A stretch of 60,689 nt of DNA from Novosphingobium sp. (lineage in GTDB: Bacteria; Pseudomonadota; Alphaproteobacteria; Sphingomonadales; Sphingomonadaceae): positions 1 to 60,689 of the forward strand of contig JAUYQH010000180.1 of assembly GCA_030697365.1 (NCBI GenBank), read 5' to 3'. Shown one piece after another: positions 8,380 to 17,285 of the stretch; the stretch's first letter is position 1, and the number at the start of each line of letters is the position of its first letter. The translations under genes and the position numbers were made by a program. Under the pieces are notes generated by a model, which worked only from the letters and a program-made list of their open reading frames with translations, ran no database searches and was not told where the DNA came from.

Positions 8380-8505
8380 TCAGAACACCACCACGCTGCG
8401 GATGCTCTCGCCCGCGTGCATCAGGTCGAAGCCCATGTTGATCTCGTCGAGGGTGAGGACGAGGGTGATCATTGGATCGATCGCGATCTTGCCCTTCATG
8501 AACCA
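8380..8505 (-). pseudogene. C-terminal remnant of S-(hydroxymethyl)glutathione dehydrogenase (class III ADH)
   Basis: The minus strand encodes W-F-MKGKIAIDPMITLVL-TLDEINMGFDLMHAGESIRSVVVF followed by TGA. This is the conserved end of glutathione-dependent formaldehyde dehydrogenase (family pattern: W-Y-M-x-GK-I-x-IDP-x-IT, L-x-x-IN-x-GFDLM, G-x-SIR-x-VV). Homology stops at about 8505; upstream codons are unrelated, so some 90% of the gene is missing. The intact enzyme oxidises formaldehyde bound to glutathione and often sits next to purU in methylated-amine clusters, which fits its place here. Confidence 0.85.
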
Positions 8506-8604
8506 GCGGCTGCCCGGCGGCAAATGCGACGGCGGTGCGCGCTTCAGCAGATCAGGCTTCCTTGATTCGGCAGGCGTTTTTCGGACTCTGCCAGAACGGT
8601 GCGC

Positions 8605-9462
8605 TTACTTGAACACGACAGTGCGGTTGCCGTTGCGCATGACCCGGTGCTCAAGATGCAACTTGACCGCGCGGGCCAGCACCCGGCTTTCGGTGTCCTG
8701 CCCCTGCAAGATCAGGTCCTCGACCGTGTCGGCATGATCGACGATCGAGACGTCCTGGGTGATGATCGGACCCTCGTCGAGATCGGCGGTGACATAATGC
8801 GCCGTCGCGCCGACCATTTTGACGCCCCGCTCGTAAGCCCGGTGATAAGGCTTGGCACCCTTGAAGCCGGGCAGGAAGCTGTGGTGAATGTTGATCACCC
8901 GGCCATCAAGCTTGCTGCATAGCTGGTCGGACAACACCTGCATGTAGCGCGCGAGAATGATCAGATCGACTTGCTGTTCTTCCACCAGCGCCAGCATCCG
9001 CGCTTCCTGCTCGAGCTTGTTGTCCGGCGTGATCGGTATGTGGAAGAAGGAAATGCCTTCATGTTCGGCGCGGCGCTGCCAGGTGGTGTGGTTGGACACG
9101 ATGCCGGTAATCTCCATCGGCAATCGTCCGGTCGAAGTGCGATAAAGCAGGTCGTTGAGGCAGTGTCCGCCCTGGCTGACCATCACCATCGCCCGCAATT
9201 TTTGACGCAGGTCGTGGATCTGCCAGTCGAGCCGGAACGCAGCCGCGACCGGGGTGAATGCCTCGGTGAACCGCTCTGCCGTCGTCGCTTCCGGGGTGGC
9301 GATGGCCACCCGCATGAAAAACCGGCCGGTCGGGTCATCGCCGAACTGGGCGCTCTCGGTGATGTTGCAGCCCTGGCTGGCGATCGAATTGGCCACCGCT
9401 GCGACGATTCCCTTGCGGTCCTCAGCCGCGATCAGCAGCACGAAATCAGCGCCTTTTAACAT
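8605..9462 (-). CDS. purU: Formyltetrahydrofolate deformylase
   Basis: A 285-residue enzyme that hydrolyses 10-formyl-THF to formate and THF. Residues 1-80 are an ACT domain (FVLLIAAEDRKGIVAAVANSI). The rest is a formyltransferase fold with the catalytic set Asn191, His193 (INIHHSFLPGF) and Asp229 (ADLDEGPII). Length is normal for PurU. In bacteria that strip N-methyl groups through THF-linked sarcosine oxidase, PurU drains surplus one-carbon units and regenerates THF. That role fits the sox operons 31-45 kb further on, although purU here has its own promoter region and is not in those operons. Confidence 0.95.
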   Translation of the reverse strand: MLKGADFVLLIAAEDRKGIVAAVANSIASQGCNITESAQFGDDPTGRFFMRVAIATPEATTAERFTEAFTPVAAAFRLDWQIHDLRQKLRAMVMVSQGGHCLNDLLYRTSTGRLPMEITGIVSNHTTWQRRAEHEGISFFHIPITPDNKLEQEARMLALVEEQQVDLIILARYMQVLSDQLCSKLDGRVINIHHSFLPGFKGAKPYHRAYERGVKMVGATAHYVTADLDEGPIITQDVSIVDHADTVEDLILQGQDTESRVLARAVKLHLEHRVMRNGNRTVVFK

Positions 9463-9481
9463 TTCGAATCCCGGCTATAGA

Positions 9482-9496
9482 GTGATCGCGGATCAC
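9482..9496. promoter_or_regulatory. Perfect inverted repeat upstream of purU
   Basis: GTGATC-GCG-GATCAC, 6-bp arms with a 3-bp centre, lies 20 bp upstream of the purU start in the 217-bp spacer shared with the divergent TonB receptor. Position and symmetry suit a dimeric regulator site. The binding protein is unknown, and chance occurrence is possible. Confidence 0.3.
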
Positions 9497-9679
9497 GCTG
9501 GCTTTGGACGGCCAACCGGTCCATCGACGCGGACCTAGAGGAGGCATCCTGATTGCAACATGTAGATGATGTGATCGATGCCGGAATAAATTTTACCGAT
9601 CAGGCAAATTTGGTCAGTTGCCGCTGCATGGCTGAGGAGTCAGTCTTCAAACATAAAAGCCTTCGAATGAAGGCCGCGC

Positions 9680-12400
9680 ATGGGGAGAGGGAACTTGAAA
9701 TCCAGCTGGAAATTGTCGACCGCGCTGATCGCTGTGGCCGTAGTGGGCGCTGGGGGAACGCCAGCGCTGGCGCAAGAAGAAGCAGCGACCGCGGATGATG
9801 GCGCTATCCCCGACATCATCGTGACGGCCACCCGGCGCGAGGAAGCGCTCAACCGGATCCCCTTGGCCATCCAGGCCTTGAGCGGCGATTCGCTGTCCGA
9901 TCTCAACATCACCAGTTTCGACAAGCTGATCGAGTATCTGCCCAATGTGCGGTCCGCGTCGCGCGGTCCTGGCGCGTCGTCGATCTTCATCCGCGGCCTT
10001 TCGACCGACTCTCCCGGCCTCCAGATTGCAGGAACCGCGGGCGCACAGCCGACCGTCGCGCTCTATATCAACGATGCTCCCGCTTCGCTGGTCGGCCGCA
10101 ACCTCGATCTTTACACGGTGGACCTTCAGCGCGTCGAAGTGCTGGCCGGTCCCCAGGGCACCTTGTTCGGCTCGAGCGCGATGGGCGGAGCTGTGCGCTA
10201 TATCACCAACAAGCCCGACGCTTCCGACTTTCAGGCCGGGTTCAATGCCAAATATGCCTTTACGAAGAGCGGCGAGGAAAGTGTCGCGGGCGACGCCTTT
10301 ATCAACGTGCCGATCATCAAGGATAAAATCGCTCTGCGCGCAGTGTTCTACACCGACCGGCAGGGCGGCTATATCGACAATGTTGCCGGAACCTTCCAGA
10401 TGCCGTTCAACGGCAATGTCGGCGTGCCCGGCCGGCTCCCGACCGGGAACCCGCTGCTCGTCATGCGTGCGATCCAATCGTGTCAGGCCACGGCGACCAC
10501 AGCCGTCCCCAACTGCACCGGCAGCCTGTATCGGGCGCCCACGCGGCAGATCATCAACAACGATAATTTCGTTGAAAAGGACTATAATGACGCGACCTAT
10601 CGCGGCGGTCGTATCGCGCTCACCTGGAACGTGACCGATGACTGGTCGGTCGATGTGATGCACCTGCGCCAGGAACTCGATACCGACGGGGTGTTCGACT
10701 ATGAACCCGATGTCGGCGATCTGAAGGTCACCAAGTTCAATGACAACTCGCTGCGCGACAAGGTCAGCCTGTCTACCTTGGCGATCAACGGTCGTCTGGG
10801 CGCGCTCGACCTGATTTATACCGGGTCGTTCATGAAGCACCGCGCCACACAAGTTTCAGACTACGCAGGATATTCGAATATCGGCCTTTACCTGCCGTAT
10901 TACGAATGTGATCGCGGCGTTTATTATACGGCGGCCTACAACGGCAATATCGGCAACACCTGCTATACGCCCAACAAGAGCTACCAGGTTCGCAATCGGA
11001 CGAAGCGGTTCACGCAGGAATTCAGGGTAACCACGCCTGCCGACCAGCGCATCCGGGGCACGTTCGGTCTGTTCTATGACAACAACAAGCTGTTCGACAA
11101 CACCGACTGGTCCTATCTGCAAGAGGCGGCGGGCTTCATCTATCGCCGTGCTCCCAATCCCGCGGTGGATGCCAATGACACCAGCGTTCGACCCGTGAAG
11201 GTCGGATTTTTCAACGACGTTCAACGCAAGGATCGGCAATTCGCGGCGTATGGCGAGGCTTCGTTCGATATCATACCCGATCGCCTGACGGTCACAGGTG
11301 GCTTGCGGTATTACAACGAAAAAGCCTCGATCAACGGGTCGTCGGCGACCAGCTTCGCAACGGGCGGGCGGGGTATCTACAATCCTGCGACGGGAACCTA
11401 TTCCGCATCCGCGACGCCGCCGCAATTCTACGGCATCAGCGCCAACCTGAACCAGCTTTACGCAGATGCTTCGCCCGCAAAATATACCGGCGTGCTGTAT
11501 AAGGCCAATCTGACTTACAAGCTGGACGACGCTTCGTTGGTTTACGGCACGTTCTCGGACGGTTTCCGGCCGGGCGGTTTCAACCGTCGTCCTTGCCGTG
11601 TTCCCAGCGCGATCTGTCCGACCAACGCCGACTTCGTGCGTCTCGGCACATACGTACCGGACAAGGTGCAGAACTATGAAATTGGCGGCAAATTCTCGCT
11701 GCTCGATCGCACGCTGCAGATCAATCTTGCGGCCTATTTGATCGACTGGAAGAACATCCAGATTACGGTGTTCGATCAGAATATCTCCAACCAGACCTTC
11801 ACCACCAATTTGCTCGATGCCCAGATCAAGGGGCTTGAAGGCGATATTACCTGGCGTGCCACGTCGGAGTTTACGTTCAACACCGCATTCTCATTCAACG
11901 ATTCCGAATTGAAGAAGTATCGCAAGGACACCGCGGTGCTGCGTCCGCTGGGTGGCCCGCTGGCGCTCAGCCCCAAATTCCAGTTCAACACTCGTCTGCA
12001 CTGGGAAAAGGAACTCGCTTCGGGCCTGAGGCCGTTCGCACAAGTCGGCTTCCACTATGTCGGCAAGAGCATTTCGGATGTGATCGACAATGTCGATATC
12101 CGCTATCAGTCGTCCAACCCGACACTTGGCTACGCGCCGTCGATTCCAGTTACCTACAATGGTGTGCTCGTGCGGCCAGGGGACGTGGTGGTGCCGCTCC
12201 CTGCTGCGCAGCAACTCGATTCGTATAACACTATCTCTGCGTCGATCGGCGTCTCAAGGGATGAGTGGCGGATTGAGCTCTTCGGCGACAATCTGACCGA
12301 TGAGCGCCCGGAACTGTACAAGAACGGGAATGACGGTGAGCTTCGCACCACTACCTCGCGTCCGCGTACATTGGGTCTGCGCTTTTCCTACAATATCTGA
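9680..12400 (+). CDS. TonB-dependent outer-membrane receptor (region 3)
   Basis: A 906-residue TonB-dependent receptor. A signal peptide covers about residues 1-32 (hydrophobic core LIAVAVVGAGG, cleavage near ALAQ). It is followed by a TonB-box-like IIVTATRREE, the plug (VEVLAGPQGTLFGSSAMGGAVRYIT) and a long barrel ending in the aromatic LGLRFSYNI. The start is the ATG at 9680; a TTG seven codons later is possible. Base composition is somewhat richer in A/T than the neighbouring genes. It heads the region 3 catabolic set, so it should import that substrate, whose nature is unknown. The sequence is unlike the first receptor in the loops. Confidence 0.92.
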   Translation: MGRGNLKSSWKLSTALIAVAVVGAGGTPALAQEEAATADDGAIPDIIVTATRREEALNRIPLAIQALSGDSLSDLNITSFDKLIEYLPNVRSASRGPGASSIFIRGLSTDSPGLQIAGTAGAQPTVALYINDAPASLVGRNLDLYTVDLQRVEVLAGPQGTLFGSSAMGGAVRYITNKPDASDFQAGFNAKYAFTKSGEESVAGDAFINVPIIKDKIALRAVFYTDRQGGYIDNVAGTFQMPFNGNVGVPGRLPTGNPLLVMRAIQSCQATATTAVPNCTGSLYRAPTRQIINNDNFVEKDYNDATYRGGRIALTWNVTDDWSVDVMHLRQELDTDGVFDYEPDVGDLKVTKFNDNSLRDKVSLSTLAINGRLGALDLIYTGSFMKHRATQVSDYAGYSNIGLYLPYYECDRGVYYTAAYNGNIGNTCYTPNKSYQVRNRTKRFTQEFRVTTPADQRIRGTFGLFYDNNKLFDNTDWSYLQEAAGFIYRRAPNPAVDANDTSVRPVKVGFFNDVQRKDRQFAAYGEASFDIIPDRLTVTGGLRYYNEKASINGSSATSFATGGRGIYNPATGTYSASATPPQFYGISANLNQLYADASPAKYTGVLYKANLTYKLDDASLVYGTFSDGFRPGGFNRRPCRVPSAICPTNADFVRLGTYVPDKVQNYEIGGKFSLLDRTLQINLAAYLIDWKNIQITVFDQNISNQTFTTNLLDAQIKGLEGDITWRATSEFTFNTAFSFNDSELKKYRKDTAVLRPLGGPLALSPKFQFNTRLHWEKELASGLRPFAQVGFHYVGKSISDVIDNVDIRYQSSNPTLGYAPSIPVTYNGVLVRPGDVVVPLPAAQQLDSYNTISASIGVSRDEWRIELFGDNLTDERPELYKNGNDGELRTTTSRPRTLGLRFSYNI

Positions 12401-12423
12401 CAGGCAAGATTAACTCAGTGACC

Positions 12424-12456
12424 AGCGGGCGCTCCGGCAGTGCCGGAGTGCCCGCT
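12424..12456. terminator. Hairpin after the TonB receptor gene
   Basis: AGCGGGC (12424-12430) pairs with GCCCGCT (12450-12456), and CTCCGGC pairs with GCCGGAG inside it, giving a long GC stem 24 bp past the receptor stop. No U-tract follows, so it may be an attenuating or mRNA-stabilising hairpin that lowers expression of downstream genes relative to the receptor, not a full terminator. Confidence 0.5.
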
Positions 12457-12533
12457 GCGTCCGATTTGCGTTGCATACAGCGTTCGGTCTGGACCAATAT
12501 TCTCGATGCGGGCGGTGGTCCCGCGGTGGAAAG

Positions 12534-14540
12534 ATGGCAATGCACGTGACAGGTGAGGTTGAAAGCCCGGAAGAAGGGCTGCGCCGGGCGCGTCACCTGC
12601 TGCAAAATGGCCGCTTTGCTGACGCGGTTGCCGCCTGTCGCGACATCCTGAATCAGGAGGCGGACCATCGCGAGGCGCTCTACACGCTGGCGGTCGCCCA
12701 GCGGTTCGGCAAGGATGTCTCCGCCGCTCTTCTGACGCTTGGCCAGTTGATTGCGCTAACCCCCAGCTATGGCCGGGCATGGCAGGAGCGTGGCCATTGT
12801 CTGCGCGATCTCGGTCTTGGCGAAGAGGCGTTCGCGGCCTATCAGGCTGCGGTCACCCACAATGGCGCACTCGCGGCAAGCTGGCGCATGCTGGCAGAAC
12901 TGCATCGGGCCGCCGGGCGTGACGCGCAGGCAGACTTTGCCGGATCGCAATTCGCCTACCTTTCCGCGCTTCCCGCCGAACTCCAGAGCGTTGCCAGTTT
13001 CATCCAGGAAGGGCGGCTGAGCAAGGCTGAAGAAGTCTGCCGGGCTTTCCTCCAGCGCGAGGGACATCATGTCGAAGCGATGCGGCTGCTGGCCGAAATC
13101 GGTCTGCGCTTCAACGCTTACGACGACGCCGAATTCCTGCTTGAATCGGCGAAGGCGCTTGAGCCTGACAATGTCAGCGCCCGTTATGATTACGCCAAGT
13201 TGCTGAGGAAGCGGCAAAAGTTCGAACAAGCGCTGGCGGAGGCGGTCGAGCTGCGCGCCAAGGAACCGGGCAATCCTGAATTCGAAATGCTCTACGCGAA
13301 TGAGAATCTGGCTGTGGGCAATTTCGATGAAGCAATGGATACTTACCAAGCTTTGCTCGAAGCAATGCCAGCCAATCCGGGCATCAACCTCACTTATGGT
13401 CATGCACTCAAGACCGTGGGGCGGCAGGACGAGGCGATTGCCGCCTACCGGCGGGCCTATCAAGTACGGCGCGATTGCGGCGATGCATTCTGGAGCCTTG
13501 CCAACCTCAAGACCTACCGTTTTTCGGATGCCGAGCTGGCCCAAATGCGCGAACAGGAAACCTTGCCGGCCATCGCGCTCGCCGACCGTTACCATCTGTG
13601 TTTTGCGCTGGGCAAGGCGCTCGAGGACCGCGGGAGTTACGAGAACTCCTTCACCTATTACGAACGCGGCAACCGGCTGAAACGCGAGGAGCTGAAATAC
13701 GATCCGCAGCGTCTCGAAGACGAAATGCAGCGCCAGCGCGAGCATGTGACAGCAGATTTGCTCAACCGGTTCGAGGGTGCAGGATGCCCGGCGCCCGATC
13801 CGATCTTCATCGTGGGCCTGCCGCGCGCGGGATCGACGCTGCTCGAGCAGATTCTCGCTTCGCACAGCCAGGTCGAAGGGACGATGGAACTGCCCAACAT
13901 CCTGGCGCTGTCCCACCGGCTGGATCATCGCCGGATGCGGAACGAAGAGCCGGAATATCCCGCCAATCTTGGTGATCTGTCACGCGAGGAGCTGACGCGT
14001 TTCGGTGAGGACTTTATCCGCGACACCCGCATCTACCGCAAACAGGGCGCACCCTTCTTCATCGACAAGATGCCCAACAATTTCCGCCATATCGGCCTCA
14101 TCCATATGATCCTGCCAAATGCCAGGATCATCGACGCGCGGCGCGGGGCAATGGGCTGCTGCTTCAGTGGCTTCAAGCAGCTGTTCGCCGAGGGTCAGGA
14201 GTTCACCTACGGGCTCGAGGAAGTTGGTCGCTATTATCGCGACTATGTCGCGCTGATGGACCATTGGGACCGGGTGTTGCCGGGCAAAGTCCTGCGCGTG
14301 ACTTATGAAGCGGTGGTCGCCGATCTCGAGCCGCAGGTTCGCCGCCTGCTCGATTTCTGCGGCCTGCCGTTCGAGCAAGCCTGCATCAACTTTCATGAAA
14401 CCGAACGCGCGGTGCGCACTGCCAGTTCGGAACAGGTTCGGCAGCCGATTTTCAAGACCGGCGTGGACCAATGGGAGAATTTCAGTCCGTTCCTCGATCC
14501 GCTCCGCGCGGTCCTGGGTCCGGAACTGGCCGCAACCTGA
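12534..14540 (+). CDS. TPR-repeat sulfotransferase
   Basis: A 668-residue protein. Roughly the first 380 residues are tandem tetratricopeptide repeats (RHLLQNGRFADAVAACRDIL, AYQAAVTHNG, YDYAKLLRKR and others). The rest is a sulfotransferase domain with the PAPS-binding loop IFIVGLPRAGSTLLEQILASH near residue 425 and a downstream RRGAMGCCFSGFKQ segment matching the 3'-phosphate-binding region. It would transfer sulfate from PAPS to an unknown acceptor. Such TPR-sulfotransferases often follow TonB receptors in sphingomonads. The start is chosen at 12534; the ATG at 12540 is equally good, with GGAAAG 6 nt before it. No signal peptide is seen. Confidence 0.85.
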   Translation: MAMHVTGEVESPEEGLRRARHLLQNGRFADAVAACRDILNQEADHREALYTLAVAQRFGKDVSAALLTLGQLIALTPSYGRAWQERGHCLRDLGLGEEAFAAYQAAVTHNGALAASWRMLAELHRAAGRDAQADFAGSQFAYLSALPAELQSVASFIQEGRLSKAEEVCRAFLQREGHHVEAMRLLAEIGLRFNAYDDAEFLLESAKALEPDNVSARYDYAKLLRKRQKFEQALAEAVELRAKEPGNPEFEMLYANENLAVGNFDEAMDTYQALLEAMPANPGINLTYGHALKTVGRQDEAIAAYRRAYQVRRDCGDAFWSLANLKTYRFSDAELAQMREQETLPAIALADRYHLCFALGKALEDRGSYENSFTYYERGNRLKREELKYDPQRLEDEMQRQREHVTADLLNRFEGAGCPAPDPIFIVGLPRAGSTLLEQILASHSQVEGTMELPNILALSHRLDHRRMRNEEPEYPANLGDLSREELTRFGEDFIRDTRIYRKQGAPFFIDKMPNNFRHIGLIHMILPNARIIDARRGAMGCCFSGFKQLFAEGQEFTYGLEEVGRYYRDYVALMDHWDRVLPGKVLRVTYEAVVADLEPQVRRLLDFCGLPFEQACINFHETERAVRTASSEQVRQPIFKTGVDQWENFSPFLDPLRAVLGPELAAT

Positions 14541-14551
14541 AGGGAATCTCG

Positions 14552-15853
14552 ATGGCAAGTGCCGCACCAATCTCCGCAGACAGCACATCGACCCTGGGTA
14601 CGCGCTGGTACGTGCTGTTCATCATGATGCTCGCCTATACGATCAACATTGCCGACCGCTATGTGATGTCGACCGTCCTCGAACCGATCCGGCTCGAACT
14701 GGGTCTCACCGATAGCGGGGTGGCGTTCCTCACCGGGGTGTCGCTGGCGCTGTTTTACGTCACCATGGGCCTGCCGCTGTCATGGATCGCGGATCGCCAT
14801 AACCGTCGCAACCTGCTGGCCATCTCGATGACGGTCTGGTCGGGGATGACCGCGCTGTGCGGGATGTCGCAGGGATACGTCCAATTGCTGCTCGCCCGGA
14901 TCGGGGTTGGCATCGGCGAAGCGGGCGGGACGCCGGCATGCAATTCGATCGTCGGCGATTATTTCCCTGCCGACCGCCGCGCCATGGCGATGACGATCTT
15001 CGCGCTGGGCGCGCCGATCGGGGCGTGGCTGGGTGCCGACATGGCAGGCGCCGTGGCGGCGCAGTATGGCTGGCGCGCGGCGTTCTTCGTGCTGGGCATT
15101 CCTGGTCTTTTCCTCGCGCTGGTCGTGTTCCTGACCATCAAGGAGCCCGCGCGCGGCCAGCTCGATGCGGTGAGCGAAAGCGATGCGCCCTCGTTCAGGG
15201 AAACGATGCGCTTCCTGTGGTCGCAGAAGGCGGCGGTTCACGGCATGATGGGCAGTGGGCTTTCGGCGTTGTGGGGCTGGGGCCTGATGTGGTTCACTCC
15301 GACCTTCATCCAGCGTACTTACGGTCTCGATGTCGGTGAAGCCGGCGGGGTCGTCGGGCCGATCCACCTGATCATGGGGATAGGCGCTTCGCTGCTGACC
15401 GCCTGGGTGGTCGCGCAGCCGGCCTATCGCGATCCGCGCAAGATCGTCCGCCTGCTGGGGGTGGTGACCGCGGTTGCCACGATCCCCTCGATCATCGCCT
15501 ATTGGACGGACTCGCTCCAGGTGGCGACCCTGATGTGGTGGATTTTCATCCCGGCGATCTACTTCTACATCGGCCCTGCCTTTGCGCTGGTCCAGAACCT
15601 CTCGCCGCCGCGGATGCGGGCGATGTTCGTCGCGGTGTCCCTGTTGATCGCCAATGTCTTCAACCTGATCATCGCTCCCCAGGGCGTTGGCCTGCTGAGC
15701 GACTATTTTGCCGGGCCGGACGGTGCCGATGCGGCCTCGCTGCGGCTGGCCCTACTGGTGCTGGCCCCAACCGGATTCTGGGCTGCATTTCACTATTGGC
15801 GGGCGGAGAAGTACATCGTCGAGGATCAGAAGCGCGCGGTTGGCTATGTCTGA
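14552..15853 (+). CDS. Spinster-like MFS transporter
   Basis: A 433-residue, about 12-helix major facilitator carrier. Features include ADRYVMSTVLEPIRLELGLTDSG in the first helix/loop, the MFS motif-A-like loop ADRHNRR, and GVGIGEAGGTPACNSIVGDYFP, typical of the spinster/organic-anion group common in sphingomonad catabolic clusters. The start at 14552 has AAGGGA upstream and lies 11 bp after the sulfotransferase stop. It is probably the inner-membrane importer paired with the TonB receptor of this set. The substrate is unknown. Confidence 0.88.
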   Translation: MASAAPISADSTSTLGTRWYVLFIMMLAYTINIADRYVMSTVLEPIRLELGLTDSGVAFLTGVSLALFYVTMGLPLSWIADRHNRRNLLAISMTVWSGMTALCGMSQGYVQLLLARIGVGIGEAGGTPACNSIVGDYFPADRRAMAMTIFALGAPIGAWLGADMAGAVAAQYGWRAAFFVLGIPGLFLALVVFLTIKEPARGQLDAVSESDAPSFRETMRFLWSQKAAVHGMMGSGLSALWGWGLMWFTPTFIQRTYGLDVGEAGGVVGPIHLIMGIGASLLTAWVVAQPAYRDPRKIVRLLGVVTAVATIPSIIAYWTDSLQVATLMWWIFIPAIYFYIGPAFALVQNLSPPRMRAMFVAVSLLIANVFNLIIAPQGVGLLSDYFAGPDGADAASLRLALLVLAPTGFWAAFHYWRAEKYIVEDQKRAVGYV

Positions 15854-17285
15854 TCGGCCGCTCAAGTCCTACATCGCCGGCAAATGGACCGCCCCGCAAA
15901 CCTCGATGGAAACATCCGAGGCGATCAATCCGGCGACCGAAGAGCGCGCCGCGCTGGTTGCGCTGTGCGGGCCCGATGACGTCGATACGGCAGTGGCGGC
16001 GGCGCGCGCGGCCTTTCCGGGCTATGCGGCGCTGTCGCTCGAAGAACGGATCGTGCTGGTCGAACGGCTGCTCGCGGTCTTCGAGCGTCGCTACGACGAA
16101 ATGGTCCGCGCGATATCGACCGAGATGGGTGCGCCTTACGATCTTTCCTTCAACGCCCAGGCCGAATGCGGGCCGGGGCATCTGAAGGAAACGGTCAAGG
16201 CCGCCCGTGCGCTGAAGTGGGAGCGCAGGATCGGTGCCACCGGTCGGCTGGTCCATGAACCGATCGGCGTTTGCGTGCTGATTACGCCTTGGAACTGGCC
16301 GATCAACCAGCTCGTCGCCAAGGTCGGCCCGGCGCTGGTTGCGGGCTGCACCATGGTGTTGAAACCCAGCGAGATTGCCCCGCTTTCGGCGCAATTGTTT
16401 GCCGAATTCATCGACGAGGCAGGCTTCCCCGCAGGTGTGTTCAACATGCTTCATGGCACTGGCCCGGCAATCGGCGATGCGCTGACCGGGCACGCCGAGG
16501 TCGATATGGTGTCCTTCACCGGATCGACCCGCGCGGGCATTCAGGTGGCCAGATCAGCGGCTGGAACGGTCAAGCGGGTGTCGCAGGAACTGGGCGGAAA
16601 ATCGGCCAATATCGTGTTCGCTGATGCCGGACTTGAGGCCGCGGTTACGCGCGGCGTGCAGCATTGCTTCGGCAATACCGGGCAATCGTGCAATGCGCCC
16701 ACCCGGATGCTGGTCGAGGCCTCCGCCTATGGCGAGGCGGTGGCGATTGCCGCCAGAGTTGCGGCAGGTGTCACGCTGGGTGATCCCATGGACAAGGGTC
16801 CGCACCTCGGCCCGGTGGTCAGCAAGGTTCAGTACGACAAGATCCAGACGCTGATCCAGGCGGGAATCGATGAAGGCGCTACGCTGATCGTGGGCGGCCC
16901 CGGGCGTGCCGATGGCTTTTCGCGCGGCTACTACGTCAAGCCAACGATCTTTGCCGGTGTCACCAACCAGATGACCGTCGCGCGCGAGGAAATCTTCGGT
17001 CCGGTGCTGGTGATGATCCCTTTCGCCGACGAGGAAGAGGCCATCACCATCGCCAATGACACACCCTATGGCTTGGCCGGCTACGTCCAGAGCGGCGATC
17101 TGGCACGAGCGCACCGCGTGGCCGGGATGGTCCGCGCGGGCAGCGTCCATATCAATGGCGCAGGCCAGGATTATTGTTCGCCTTTTGGTGGCTACAAGCA
17201 ATCGGGCAACGGCCGCGAATGGGGCGAGTTCGGACTGCATGATTTTCTTGAGGTCAAGGTGATGAACGGGTTCTACCCGGCATGA
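15846..17285 (+). CDS. NAD(P)-dependent aldehyde dehydrogenase
   Basis: A 479-residue ALDH superfamily enzyme oxidising an aldehyde to the acid. It shows ITPWNWPINQLVAKVGPAL (cofactor-binding start), the FTGSTRAG loop, general base Glu in QELGGKSANIVF and catalytic Cys282 in GNTGQSCNAPTR. The C-terminal CSPFGGYKQSGNGRE segment is normal. The start overlaps the MFS stop by 8 nt. It is followed by an ATGA overlap into the enolase-superfamily gene, so the products act together. Family resemblance is to broad-range ALDHs; the substrate cannot be fixed. Confidence 0.92.
   Translation: MSDRPLKSYIAGKWTAPQTSMETSEAINPATEERAALVALCGPDDVDTAVAAARAAFPGYAALSLEERIVLVERLLAVFERRYDEMVRAISTEMGAPYDLSFNAQAECGPGHLKETVKAARALKWERRIGATGRLVHEPIGVCVLITPWNWPINQLVAKVGPALVAGCTMVLKPSEIAPLSAQLFAEFIDEAGFPAGVFNMLHGTGPAIGDALTGHAEVDMVSFTGSTRAGIQVARSAAGTVKRVSQELGGKSANIVFADAGLEAAVTRGVQHCFGNTGQSCNAPTRMLVEASAYGEAVAIAARVAAGVTLGDPMDKGPHLGPVVSKVQYDKIQTLIQAGIDEGATLIVGGPGRADGFSRGYYVKPTIFAGVTNQMTVAREEIFGPVLVMIPFADEEEAITIANDTPYGLAGYVQSGDLARAHRVAGMVRAGSVHINGAGQDYCSPFGGYKQSGNGREWGEFGLHDFLEVKVMNGFYPA

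Noticed and set aside
8306..8737. 143-codon plus-strand ORF across the adhC remnant
   Set aside because: It runs antisense to the conserved class III ADH tail and the 3' end of purU and shows no domain.
12424..12456. A definite Rho-independent terminator
   Set aside because: The stem is strong but lacks a U-tract, so it is listed with reduced confidence as a hairpin that might only attenuate.
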